From positions 15,388 through 79,387 of the forward strand of contig JBEEOW010000019.1 of the NCBI GenBank assembly GCA_041191405.1: a DNA stretch of 64,000 bases. Reading direction: 5' to 3'. The notes beneath the pieces are model-generated. The model saw nothing but the letters and a program-made list of their open reading frames with translations. It was not told where the DNA came from and did not search any database. The position numbers were made by a program, and so were the translations under genes. This document shows positions 7,021-15,759 of the stretch, piece after piece. Position 1 is the stretch's first letter. Each line of letters begins with the position of its first letter. The stretch comes from JBEEOW01 sp041191405 (GTDB taxonomy: Bacteria; Bacteroidota; Bacteroidia; Cytophagales; UBA9547).

Positions 7021-9660
7021 ATGAATTCCAAAGAAATACGCAAACAGTTTCTAGACTTCTTCAAAAATAAGAGTCATCAGATAGTGCCATCGGCTCCAAT
7101 TGTGGTTAAAAATGACCCAACTTTGATGTTTACCAATGCTGGTATGAATCAATTTAAAGATTATTTTTTGGGTAATGCTACACCTTCAAATAGAAGAGTG
7201 GCCGATACACAAAAATGTTTAAGGGTTTCAGGAAAACATAATGACTTAGAGGATGTTGGGCATGATACTTACCATCACACTATGTTTGAGATGTTGGGTA
7301 ACTGGTCGTTTGGCGATTATTTCAAAAAAGAAGCTTTAGAGTGGGCTTGGGAATTATTAACTGAGGTTTATAAATTACCTAAAGAAAGATTATATGTTTC
7401 TGTTTTTGGTGGTGACCCAGCTGAAAATTTAGAATTAGACCACGAAGCTTTTGAAATCTGGAAAACAATGGTTCCAGAAGACAGAATTATTTATGGTTCT
7501 AAAAAAGATAATTTCTGGGAAATGGGAGATACTGGTCCATGTGGTCCATGTTCTGAAATTCACATAGATTTACGTCCACAAGCTGAAATTGATTTAAAAC
7601 CAGGAAGAGAAGAAGTAAATGCTGACCATCCTCAAGTAATTGAAATTTGGAACAATGTATTTATTCAATACAACAGACTTGCAAACGGTTCACTTGAAAA
7701 CTTACCTGACAAACACGTTGATACAGGAATGGGTTTTGAGCGTTTAGTAAGAGCTATTCAAAACAAACAATCAAATTACGATACAGACGTTTTCACTGGA
7801 ACTATCGCTTATATTGAGCAAAAATCTGGTAAAAAATACGGAGAAAATGAGAAGGTTGATATTGCAATGCGTGTTATTGCTGACCATATCAGAGCGGTTG
7901 CATTTGCAATTGCTGACGGTCAATTACCTTCAAATAACAAAGCTGGTTATGTAATTCGTAGAATTTTACGTCGTGCAGTACGTTACGCATATACTTTCTT
8001 AGATTTAAAAGAACCATTCTTTAGTACTTTAATTCCTTTATTGGCTGAACAGTTTGATGGAGTATTCCCTGAATTAATTGCACAACAAGATTTTGTAGCT
8101 AAAGTAATTCTTGAAGAAGAAATTTCATTCCTTAAAACCTTAGAAACAGGTTTAAAGAAATTAGAGGATATTGCTGTTTCTGAATCAGTTAAAGCATCAA
8201 AAGTAATTGATGGTAAAACAGTATTCGAATTATATGATACCTTCGGTTTTCCGGTTGATTTAACTGCATTAATTGCTAGAGAAAAAGGCTTAGGAATTGA
8301 CGAAGCTGGATTTGAAGTTGCAATGCTTGAGCAAAAAGAACGTTCACGTAATGCTACCGCAGTTGAAACTGGTGACTGGATTACTGTGAAAGAAATTGAC
8401 CAAGTTCAGTTTGTAGGTTATGATGATTTACAAGCATATTCTGAAATAAGCAAATACCGTGAAGTAAAATCAAAAAATAAATCTTTATACCAAATTGTAC
8501 TTGAAAGAACTCCTTTCTATGGCGAAAGTGGTGGTCAGGTAGGAGATAAAGGTTATTTAGAAGCCAATGGAGAAAAAGTTTATATAGTTGATACTCAAAA
8601 GGAAAATGATTTAATTGTTTTAATTGCAGATAAATTACCTTCTGATGTAAATGCAAACTTTAACTGTGTTGTTGATGCATCTCGCAGAGCATTGGTTGAA
8701 AACAATCACTCATGTACGCACTTATTACATGCAGCCTTGAAACAAGTGTTAGGTACACATGTAAATCAAAAAGGTTCTTTGGTAAATGACGAAATTTTAC
8801 GTTTCGACTTCTCTCACTTTACAAAAGTTTCTGACGAAGAAATTGCGCAAATTGAGAAAATAGTGAATGCTAAAATTAGAGAAAATATTGCTTTAAATGA
8901 ACGTCGTAATGTACCTATTGCTGAGGCAACTAAGTTAGGTGCAATGGCATTGTTTGGCGAAAAATACGGCGAATTTGTACGAGTAATTACATTTGATCCA
9001 AATTATTCGGTTGAGCTTTGTGGAGGTACGCATGTAGCTGCAACAGGTCAAATTGGATTATTTAAAATTGTAGCTGAGAGTTCAGTTGCTGCTGGTGTTC
9101 GTCGAATTGAAGCCTATACTTCAGTTAAAGCTGAGGCATACATAAATGAACAAATTGATACTTTAGCAGCTGTTAAAGAATTACTTAAACAGCCAAAAGA
9201 TATCACAAAAGCACTTGAAAGTTTATTAAACGAAAAATCATTACTTCAAAAAGAAGTAGAGCAATTCCGTTTACAAGCTTTGCAACATACAAAAAATCAA
9301 TTATTAACTAAAGTTGAAAACCAAGGTGAATTAAATTTATTAATTGACCAAGTTTCGGTGCATTCAGCTGAGGAGTTAAAAACTTTGGCTTATGAATTAA
9401 AAGCTAAAGTGGCTAACTTATATTTGGTTTTAGGTGCAGTAATTGAGGGTAAACCACAATTAGCAGTAATGATTGCAGATGAGTTAGTTGCAAAACATAA
9501 TTTGAATGCAGTAAACATAGTTAAAGACTTAGCTAAAGAAATTCAAGGTGGCGGCGGTGGACAAGCTTTCTTCGCTACAGCTGGAGGTAAAAATGCAGAA
9601 GGTTTAGCCAAAGCCATTGAAAAAGCAAAAGCGCTAAATTTAACAGCTAATTTAAGCTAA
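7021..9660 (+). CDS. alaS: Alanyl-tRNA synthetase
   Basis: Class II synthetase that charges tRNA-Ala with alanine. The 879 aa match the full bacterial length. The N-terminal catalytic core (1-240) begins NSKEIRKQFLDFFK and carries FTNAGMNQFKD (motif 1 region) and MFEMLGNWSFGDYFK (motif 2). The editing domain has both zinc-binding elements, H563-SCTH (HSCTHLLHAAL) and C667-GGTH. The C-Ala domain with its glycine-rich GGGGGQAFFATAGG stretch is complete. The gene stands alone, divergent from the M23 gene, and ends in a hairpin at 9687-9716. A TATTTTTG box at 6901-6908 could be its -7 element, but no good TTG stands upstream. Confidence 0.98.
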   Translation: MNSKEIRKQFLDFFKNKSHQIVPSAPIVVKNDPTLMFTNAGMNQFKDYFLGNATPSNRRVADTQKCLRVSGKHNDLEDVGHDTYHHTMFEMLGNWSFGDYFKKEALEWAWELLTEVYKLPKERLYVSVFGGDPAENLELDHEAFEIWKTMVPEDRIIYGSKKDNFWEMGDTGPCGPCSEIHIDLRPQAEIDLKPGREEVNADHPQVIEIWNNVFIQYNRLANGSLENLPDKHVDTGMGFERLVRAIQNKQSNYDTDVFTGTIAYIEQKSGKKYGENEKVDIAMRVIADHIRAVAFAIADGQLPSNNKAGYVIRRILRRAVRYAYTFLDLKEPFFSTLIPLLAEQFDGVFPELIAQQDFVAKVILEEEISFLKTLETGLKKLEDIAVSESVKASKVIDGKTVFELYDTFGFPVDLTALIAREKGLGIDEAGFEVAMLEQKERSRNATAVETGDWITVKEIDQVQFVGYDDLQAYSEISKYREVKSKNKSLYQIVLERTPFYGESGGQVGDKGYLEANGEKVYIVDTQKENDLIVLIADKLPSDVNANFNCVVDASRRALVENNHSCTHLLHAALKQVLGTHVNQKGSLVNDEILRFDFSHFTKVSDEEIAQIEKIVNAKIRENIALNERRNVPIAEATKLGAMALFGEKYGEFVRVITFDPNYSVELCGGTHVAATGQIGLFKIVAESSVAAGVRRIEAYTSVKAEAYINEQIDTLAAVKELLKQPKDITKALESLLNEKSLLQKEVEQFRLQALQHTKNQLLTKVENQGELNLLIDQVSVHSAEELKTLAYELKAKVANLYLVLGAVIEGKPQLAVMIADELVAKHNLNAVNIVKDLAKEIQGGGGGQAFFATAGGKNAEGLAKAIEKAKALNLTANLS

Positions 9661-9686
9661 GAATTATTAAATATATAGTTCATAAT

Positions 9687-9716
9687 CAAAAGGCTGTCAG
9701 AAATGATGGCCTTTTG
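9687..9716 (+). terminator. Intrinsic terminator after alaS
   Basis: CAAAAGGC (9687-9694) pairs with GCCTTTTG (9709-9716) across a 14-base loop, followed by TGTTTTTGATG. It lies 27 bases after the alaS stop. Confidence 0.7.
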
Positions 9717-9810
9717 TGTTTTTGATGTTTGTAAGTAGTTTTGAAATCTGTGAGTTCAGTGAAGTAACTTTGGCTTAGTAAAAAAATACTTTGAAAATCG
9801 TTGAAATTAA

Positions 9811-9840
9811 AAAGGTATTTGCCATTAAACAAATACCTTT
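9811..9840. terminator. Perfect 11-bp hairpin between converging genes
   Basis: AAAGGTATTTG (9811-9821) pairs without mismatch with CAAATACCTTT (9830-9840) over an 8-base loop. It lies 10 bases beyond the stop of the minus-strand GNAT/nitrilase gene. The plus-strand T-tract (TTTTTATTTT) is the better one, so it may work in both directions. Confidence 0.7.
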
Positions 9841-9850
9841 TTATTTTCTA

Positions 9851-11389
9851 TTACTTTTTCTTTTTAATCCATTCAACATGGTAAAGGTCGGTTCTTCGTT
9901 GCTCCATGTTTCGAACACTTCCTTGTTTACGCAGCTTTTTAAGCAAATCTAAATCCAAGTCGGCAATTAAGGTTGTTTCTGTATTAGGTGTTGCCTCAGC
10001 AATTATTGCATCATGTGGAAAAGAGAAATCGGAGGGAGAGAATACCGCAGCTTGCGAATATTGAATATCCATATTCTCAATTTTGGGTAGGTTACCTACA
10101 CTACCCGAAATGGCTACATAACACTCATTTTCAATTGCTCTTGCTTGTGCACAATGACGAACTCTTAGATAAGCATTTTTAGTATCTGTCCAGTAAGGTA
10201 CAAATAAAATATTCATTCCTTGTTCAGCTAAAATTCTACCTAATTCAGGGAATTCAACATCGTAACAAATTAAAATACCAATTTTACCAATATCTGTATC
10301 AAATACTTTCAATGAATTACCACCTTTCATACCCCACCAAAGTTGCTCATCTGGTGTTACATGTAGTTTATATTGAATATCAAATGTACCATCTCTTCTA
10401 CATAAATAACTTACGTTGTAGAGATTTCCATTTTTGTACTCTGGCATTGAACCTGCAATTATGTTAATATTATAACTTACAGCAAGTTCAAGCATTTGGT
10501 CTTTGATATCATGCGTATATTCTGCCAAGGCTCTTACCGCATCTGCTGATGAATCTTCGTTAAAACGAGCCATCAATGGAGCATTAAAAAACTCTGGGAA
10601 CAATACCAAATCCGATTTATAACCTGCAACAGTATCTACAAAAAACTCAACTTGTTGCATTAAATCTTCAAGAGAATTTACTCTACGCATTTGCCATTGA
10701 ACTACTCCAACTCTTGCCAAACTTTTGGTTCCACCTAATAATTCATCTTTTTCAAGATAATAGATGTTAATCCACTCAATTAAAGTTGCATAGAATTTAG
10801 AGTCTTCATCTTCAGGCATATAGTTAGTAATAATTTTACGAACGTGAAAATCATTACTCAACTGAAAGGAAAGTATAGGGTCGTATATTTCCTGTTTTTT
10901 TACTTGATTGATGTATTGTTTTGGTGTGTATTCGTCTGAATGTTGTTTGTATCCAGGAATTCGTCCACCAGCAATAATTGCTCTTAAATTTAGTTTTTCG
11001 CAAAGCTCTTTACGCACATCATACAACCTTCTACCCAAACGCATACCTTGGTATTCTGGGTGAACAACTATATCAGTTCCGTAAAGTGTGTCTCCATTGT
11101 GCGTATGTGTGTCAAAACTACCGTTTCCTGTAATTTCAGCATAAGTGTGATTATCCCCAAACTTTGAATAATCAACAATAATACTCAATGCAACAGCAAC
11201 TACTTTTCCGTTATCTTCAATACAAATCTGACCTTCAGGGAATCGGGTTAATTGTGCTTGAAAATCTTTTTTAGACCATGAACCTCCAGCATTTGAATAT
11301 ACCAAATCCATAATCTCTTTGATATCAGGATAATCTGATATCTCAACTCTGCGGAGTTTTAATTTATGAGAATCTCTTGGTTTTAACAT
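9851..11389 (-). CDS. GNAT acetyltransferase / carbon-nitrogen hydrolase fusion
   Basis: Two enzymes in one 512-aa chain. Residues about 10-165 are a GNAT N-acetyltransferase with the acetyl-CoA pyrophosphate loop YQGMRLGRRL (113-122). Residues about 226-500 are a nitrilase-superfamily hydrolase with the full Glu-Lys-Cys triad: E266 (LVLFPEFFNAP), K341 (QYKLHVTP) and C375 (GILICYDVEFPE). This fusion is a known architecture in Bacteroidota and other bacteria; I know of no firmly established substrate. The hydrolase half would cleave an amide or nitrile and the GNAT half would acylate an amine, so the two may act on one metabolite or repair a damaged one. It is monocistronic, with a family C heptamer array just before its start. 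Confidence 0.9.
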   Translation of the reverse strand: MLKPRDSHKLKLRRVEISDYPDIKEIMDLVYSNAGGSWSKKDFQAQLTRFPEGQICIEDNGKVVAVALSIIVDYSKFGDNHTYAEITGNGSFDTHTHNGDTLYGTDIVVHPEYQGMRLGRRLYDVRKELCEKLNLRAIIAGGRIPGYKQHSDEYTPKQYINQVKKQEIYDPILSFQLSNDFHVRKIITNYMPEDEDSKFYATLIEWINIYYLEKDELLGGTKSLARVGVVQWQMRRVNSLEDLMQQVEFFVDTVAGYKSDLVLFPEFFNAPLMARFNEDSSADAVRALAEYTHDIKDQMLELAVSYNINIIAGSMPEYKNGNLYNVSYLCRRDGTFDIQYKLHVTPDEQLWWGMKGGNSLKVFDTDIGKIGILICYDVEFPELGRILAEQGMNILFVPYWTDTKNAYLRVRHCAQARAIENECYVAISGSVGNLPKIENMDIQYSQAAVFSPSDFSFPHDAIIAEATPNTETTLIADLDLDLLKKLRKQGSVRNMEQRRTDLYHVEWIKKKK

Positions 11390-11399
11390 GGTTATCGTT

Positions 11400-11458
11400 A
11401 GATATTAGATAATAGATTTAAGATATTAGATTTTAGATAATAGACATTAGACTTAAGA
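11400..11458. repeat. Heptamer array, TTAGATA flavour, before a minus-strand start
   Basis: About eight successive 7-base units: TTAGATA, TTAGATA, ATAGATT, TAAGATA, TTAGATT, TTAGATA, ATAGACA, TTAGACT. Seen from the minus strand the array reads TATCTAA-like into the ATG of the GNAT/nitrilase gene, the same orientation rule as the other arrays. Confidence 0.75.
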
Positions 11459-11488
11459 ATACTATTTATATGAGATTATAAATAGTAT
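11459..11488. repeat. Perfect 12-bp inverted repeat
   Basis: ATACTATTTATA (11459-11470) and TATAAATAGTAT (11477-11488) form a perfect stem over a 6-base loop. The sequence continues straight into TCGGAATGACA (11488-11498), an inverted copy of the end of the larger palindrome at 11577. Confidence 0.7.
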
Positions 11489-11576
11489 CGGAATGACAAA
11501 ATATAATAAAGTAGTTTAACTCTACTTTGTCAAATTAAAAATACGCATATAATTATATATATCTATTAGTTGTATC

Positions 11577-11648
11577 TGTCATTCCGAGGCACGAGGAATC
11601 TTATAATATTGTATAATTTAATAAGATTCTTCGTGCATCAGAATGACA
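11577..11648. repeat. Palindromic intergenic element (TGTCATTCCGA type)
   Basis: Arms of 27 bases at 11577-11603 and 11622-11648 match at 24 positions when folded, over an 18-base AT loop. The outer end TGTCATTCCGA ... GAATGACA is the end of a dispersed bacterial palindromic repeat that I recall from many genomes. The direct 14-mer ATAAAGTAGTTTAA flanks it at 11506-11519 and 11674-11687. There is no coding capacity. With the array and hairpin before it, this accounts for the 312-bp gap 11390-11701. Confidence 0.75.
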
Positions 11649-11701
11649 ATACATACATTACAAAATTAATCTGATAAAGTAGTTTAAGTTAATAAATCTA
11701 A

Positions 11702-13660
11702 TTAATGGTTGGTTCTAGTTAAATGACATTCGCCAATAGGACGAATTAATAGAGGAACCTTTTCAACTGTTACCAAACTTGTATCTAAACCAAACCATTT
11801 AATTTCTGGTGTAGTAAAGTGTTTCAAGAAGAAATATCCATCCATTACTAATTGTTCAAGTACTGGTAAATCGTTTTCGTAAGAAAGGTATTTTTCCATT
11901 ACAATAAACTTAAAGTCGCCATTTATATTTTGGCGTGACAATGAAGCATATCTACTTGTAATGTTTACTTCTTTATTTTTAACCAATTCTTCAACAATAT
12001 TTCTAAAGTATAAATTGATTCTTTGTTCAACCCTAAAACCAAGTCTTAAAGTAACTTTAATAATATCGTCTTTTGATAAAAAGTCAACTTTATATTCCAT
12101 AGTGTAAGGTTGATCTGTAATATCAACGTGTACAAACCAATAAATATCAGCACGTTTGGGTTGTTTATAGAAAATTGAATACATGATTTTAGATTCAATT
12201 TGAGTAGGACGTTCAGATGAAGTCATAAACACCAAATTAGTAGCATATTTTGTAATGGTTTCGTCGTTACTTAACTCTTCAAGAGGAGCAATGTAATCGT
12301 TCAATGAAACAAACTCTGTTAAACGATTTTTAATTTTTGAAGCTTTTAGCCAAACATACATTACAGAAATAATTGCTAAACCAATAATTAAAGTAATATA
12401 ACCACCATCGAAAAATTTAGTTAAGTTGGCTACCAAGAAGCCCATTTCTAGTGAAATATAAACTACATTGAAAGCTACTAACCAAAGCCAATGTACTTTT
12501 TTGAGTAATAAATAATTACCCATTAAAAGTGTTGTCATTAACATGGTGATGGTAATAGATAAACCGTAAGCGGCTTCCATTTTTGCTGATTCCCTAAAAT
12601 AAAGTACTACGCCTATACATCCAATCCAAAGTAAAAAGTTGATACTTGGAATATATAATTGACCTTTAGAGTCAGATGGGTAAACCAAACGAAGTTTTGG
12701 CCAAAAGTTAAGTCTAATTGCTTCTGATACAAGCGTAAATGCACCTGATATTAAAGCTTGTGAAGCAATGATTGCCGCAGCAGTAGCTATAACAATACCA
12801 GTTAGCAAGAACCAGTCAGGCATTATTTTGTAAAATGGATTTGCATGTAATTCAGTACCTACTTTAGTTAATAACCATGCACCTTGTCCGAAATAGTTTA
12901 GAATTAAACTTGCTTTTACAAATATCCAACTCATACGGATATTTTCCTTACCGCAGTGCCCTAAATCAGAATACAATGCCTCAGCACCTGTAGTACAAAG
13001 GAATACTGCACCTAATAACCAGAAACCTTGAGGGTAATTAACCAATAAGTTGTAAGCATAATATGGATTTAATGCTTTTATAACCGAAGGATTATAGATT
13101 AATTGAGAAACACCTAAAACTGCCAACATAGAGAACCAAATAAACATAATTGGTCCGAATGCAACTCCAACAGCTTTAGTACCAAAACGTTGGAAAGCAA
13201 ATATTAAAGTAATAATTGCAATAACTATTGGAATTATATACTCATGAATACTTGGATTGATTATCAATAAACCTTCAATTGCAGAGGAAACAGAAATAGG
13301 CGGAGTAATAATTCCGTCGGCGAGTAGGGCACTACCACCAATGATGGCAGGAATAGTTAACCATTTGATTTTGCGACGAATTAATGCGAAAAGTGAGAAA
13401 ATTCCACCCTCACCATTATTGTCGGCTTGAAGCGTGAGCACTACATACTTCAATGTAGTTTGTAAAGTAAGCGTCCAGAATATACACGACAAAGCGCCTA
13501 AAACTAGGGCTTCATTAACTACAGTGTTGTGTCCGTGTTCGAGGATTGCTTTTAGCACATAAAGCGGAGAAGTACCAATATCTCCATAAATGATTCCTAG
13601 TGTGACCAATATCCCACCCGCAGTGAGTTTGTGGTGACCGTGCTTTTGTTTGTGGTTCAT
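11702..13660 (-). CDS. kup: Low-affinity potassium uptake protein Kup
   Basis: K+/H+ symporter of the KUP/HAK/KT family, 652 aa. After a His/Lys-rich cytoplasmic start it shows the family's opening signature GIIYGDIGTSPLYVLKAI (about 22-39) and then LQADNNGEGGIFSL, both diagnostic. About twelve membrane helices follow to about residue 440. The remaining 200 residues are the cytoplasmic C-terminal domain, including VHVDITDQPYTMEYKV. The length is normal for bacterial Kup. It is transcribed alone; the gap on its 5' side (13661-13910) shows AT-rich DNA in which I identify no regulatory element. Substrate assignment rests on family membership. Confidence 0.95.
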   Translation of the reverse strand: MNHKQKHGHHKLTAGGILVTLGIIYGDIGTSPLYVLKAILEHGHNTVVNEALVLGALSCIFWTLTLQTTLKYVVLTLQADNNGEGGIFSLFALIRRKIKWLTIPAIIGGSALLADGIITPPISVSSAIEGLLIINPSIHEYIIPIVIAIITLIFAFQRFGTKAVGVAFGPIMFIWFSMLAVLGVSQLIYNPSVIKALNPYYAYNLLVNYPQGFWLLGAVFLCTTGAEALYSDLGHCGKENIRMSWIFVKASLILNYFGQGAWLLTKVGTELHANPFYKIMPDWFLLTGIVIATAAAIIASQALISGAFTLVSEAIRLNFWPKLRLVYPSDSKGQLYIPSINFLLWIGCIGVVLYFRESAKMEAAYGLSITITMLMTTLLMGNYLLLKKVHWLWLVAFNVVYISLEMGFLVANLTKFFDGGYITLIIGLAIISVMYVWLKASKIKNRLTEFVSLNDYIAPLEELSNDETITKYATNLVFMTSSERPTQIESKIMYSIFYKQPKRADIYWFVHVDITDQPYTMEYKVDFLSKDDIIKVTLRLGFRVEQRINLYFRNIVEELVKNKEVNITSRYASLSRQNINGDFKFIVMEKYLSYENDLPVLEQLVMDGYFFLKHFTTPEIKWFGLDTSLVTVEKVPLLIRPIGECHLTRTNH

Positions 13661-13910
13661 CAGCTTAGCTGTTTTAAAATCGCTTGCGAAGGTATAAAAT
13701 TTTGAAATAAAAACACTTTTCTTAACACTAAAATAATGTGCTTTGCGTTAGTTGAATTTATGAATAATTTTAAAATCTTTTTTTGTATTGATTTGCAGAG
13801 TGTTAAGTTTTCTTTTAGAGGTTTGTACATTTTTTAAATACTTAATTTAGAATCTTGTTAAATAAGTATTTGTACAATTTTAAGCAAAATTGGTGCAATA
13901 ATTGAATCAC

Positions 13911-13943
13911 AAATCTTCTCTATTTTGTTAATAGAGAAGATTT
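13911..13943. terminator. Perfect 14-bp hairpin after the anti-sigma gene
   Basis: AAATCTTCTCTATT (13911-13924) pairs perfectly with AATAGAGAAGATTT (13930-13943) over a 5-base loop, 10 bases beyond the minus-strand stop at 13954. It probably ends the sigma/anti-sigma transcript. The T-rich side is on the plus strand, so termination strength on the minus strand is uncertain. Confidence 0.65.
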
Positions 13944-13953
13944 TTAGTTGTTT

Positions 13954-15099
13954 TTAATATGATATTGTAATACTACCTTTTTGAACTAGATTGTCGTTTT
14001 TGAAGATGTTTACAAAGTAAATTCCAGGAACTAATTCTTGGTTGTTGTTATCAGTACCTGCCCATGTAAAGTTTTCGCCGTTGTTTAATTGGTTGTTTTG
14101 GTAAACCACTTTATCCATTTTATCGGTGATTATAATTTTATCTCCAATTCCTGCACTTAGTGTCCATTTTTCATTGATAGATAGTTTTAACACTTCCTTA
14201 ATTTCGCACAAAGTATAATTTACTTTTATATTTTTAGAGGCTGAAACACATCCATTCGCATCTTTTATTTTTATTTGGTAAATGCCTGAATCTAAATCAG
14301 TAATGTAAATATTACTCAACGCTTTTCTTTCATTGACAAACAAACTATATGTTGAAGTATTTAATCCTTTTACTTCTTCAATTGCAATATTTCCATCTTT
14401 GTTAGTTCCACAAGTTGATTTACTAAATGCTTCAAAATCTAGATTTATTCCGTTACATGGGTTAGTTTTAACACTTTGTTGCTGATTAACAGATGGTTTT
14501 GAATTAACATTTAACGATTGTCTATTTTGACTTCCAGTTGCTTGCGTATTTGTAGGTGTTGAAACAGTTTGATTGTTGGTTGGAATTGTTGGTGTTGAAA
14601 CTAACAACAAATTATCAATCACTTTTGATTCAAGTGTATGATTGGTTTTAGTTTTTGAAGTTTTTGATTTTTCAATACTTACTTCTTTATTATCAGTATT
14701 TTGTACTGTATCATTTGAAGTAGAAATCGAATTATTCAAAACTGTATTTTCAGTTTTATTTTCAATTGGTTTGTTTTCAATTTTCTCATTTTTTGAAGAT
14801 GAAAAATAATACACACCAGCAATTACACCTGAAATTAAGATAATTGCAGCAATAATTGCATAGGTTTTAAAGCGGTATTGCTTTGCAAGTTCTTGCTCAT
14901 GAAACTGTCCAATTTGTTCGTGTAAATTAAGTAGCTGTGCTTCAATAATTAGTTTTGAACTTAATTGATAATGTTCAAATTCCTCTTTAAATGAAGCATC
15001 GTTTTTAAGCTGTTGCTCAAAAACATCACGTTCGGCAGCAGAAAGCTCATTATTTTCGTATTTGCCAAACAGTTCGAGTATTTCTATGTTATTGTTCAC
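13954..15099 (-). CDS. Transmembrane anti-sigma factor with SprB-like and CHU_C-like external domains
   Basis: 381 aa. Residues 1-78 are cytoplasmic and helical (NELSAAERDVFEQQLKNDAS is typical of Bacteroidota anti-sigma factors of the short zinc-finger-less kind). Residues 80-99 are one membrane helix. Residues 100-215 are a Ser/Thr/Asn/Gln-rich linker. Residues about 216-295 contain paired cysteines and a SprB-repeat-like unit (CGTNKDGNIAIEEVKG ... SGIYQIKIKDANGC). The last 75 residues (IIITDKMDKVVYQ ... WAGTDNNNQELVPGIYFVNI) resemble a gliding/T9SS C-terminal domain. The start overlaps the ECF sigma gene by 11 bases, so the two are coupled. Its likely job is to hold the sigma factor until the external part senses a surface or secretion signal. 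The domain order is seen; the sensing role is inferred. Confidence 0.75.
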   Translation of the reverse strand: MNNNIEILELFGKYENNELSAAERDVFEQQLKNDASFKEEFEHYQLSSKLIIEAQLLNLHEQIGQFHEQELAKQYRFKTYAIIAAIILISGVIAGVYYFSSSKNEKIENKPIENKTENTVLNNSISTSNDTVQNTDNKEVSIEKSKTSKTKTNHTLESKVIDNLLLVSTPTIPTNNQTVSTPTNTQATGSQNRQSLNVNSKPSVNQQQSVKTNPCNGINLDFEAFSKSTCGTNKDGNIAIEEVKGLNTSTYSLFVNERKALSNIYITDLDSGIYQIKIKDANGCVSASKNIKVNYTLCEIKEVLKLSINEKWTLSAGIGDKIIITDKMDKVVYQNNQLNNGENFTWAGTDNNNQELVPGIYFVNIFKNDNLVQKGSITISY

Positions 15100-15664
15100 T
15101 GAGAATTTCTTTTAGTTGAACATTATCTTTAAACTTATCCATGAGTTTTTTTCTGCATTTGTAATGTTGTGTTTTTGCAGAATCTTCGTTGCTAAAGTGC
15201 ATATCTTCAGCAATTTCTTTCATACTCATTTTATTGTAAATTACTCTAATCAATATTTCTTTGCAAGTTTCGCCAATTGACGACATAACTGCATTAATGA
15301 TTGATGCTTTTTCTTTATTTAGAATACTTGATGATTCTTCAACTGAAATATCATAATCCAAAATTTCTTCTTTAAATTGGATTCTACTATCTCTCTTATG
15401 TTTGTTTATCCAAAATTTTTGTGCAACACCCATGATAAATGCTCCAATTTGAAGATTATCTTGGTATCTGTTTTCTAAAACAACCCTGTATAAAGCTACA
15501 ATGGTATCTTGAAAAACATCTTTTGCATCATCTTTTGAACCGCTTCTGTTAAGAATCATGCGTTGAACTTTAGAGAAATATGCTTTATACAAGTATTGAA
15601 AAGACTTGTTGGCATCTCCGGCTCTGATTAATAGGGGAATTTCTTTCTCGTTCATAACAAACAT
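15089..15664 (-). CDS. ECF-type RNA polymerase sigma factor
   Basis: 191-aa sigma-70 of the extracytoplasmic-function class. Region 2 spans about 22-85: FQYLYKAYFSKVQRMILNRS, then KDDAKDVFQDTIVALYR, the core-binding and -10 helix. Region 4 spans about 125-185: NKMSMKEIAEDMHFSNEDSA followed by KTQHYKCRKKLMD, the -35 recognition helix. The overlapping downstream gene encodes its probable anti-sigma factor. A two-box motif AGGTTACTT-N15-GGTAA lies at 15677-15705, ending 12 bases before the ATG; it recurs three times nearby with the same spacing, which suggests autoregulation. If transcription starts just after this motif, the second ATG at 15655 (MNEKEI) may be the real start. Confidence 0.92.
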   Translation of the reverse strand: MFVMNEKEIPLLIRAGDANKSFQYLYKAYFSKVQRMILNRSGSKDDAKDVFQDTIVALYRVVLENRYQDNLQIGAFIMGVAQKFWINKHKRDSRIQFKEEILDYDISVEESSSILNKEKASIINAVMSSIGETCKEILIRVIYNKMSMKEIAEDMHFSNEDSAKTQHYKCRKKLMDKFKDNVQLKEILSEQ

Positions 15665-15676
15665 GCTCGCTTACCT

Positions 15677-15705
15677 TTACCAATTATCTAAAATATAAGT
15701 AACCT
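15677..15705 (-). promoter_or_regulatory. Putative ECF promoter of the sigma operon
   Basis: On the minus strand AGGTTACTT (15705-15697) is followed by exactly 15 bases and GGTAA (15681-15677). The same arrangement occurs at 16628, 17875 and 20729 on the plus strand. Boxes and spacing are seen directly; recognition by the neighbouring sigma factor is inferred. Confidence 0.65.
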
Positions 15706-15759
15706 ATGAAGAAGTATTTTTTTATAAAAAGATTTATACTTACTTTGTATTAGCTAATT

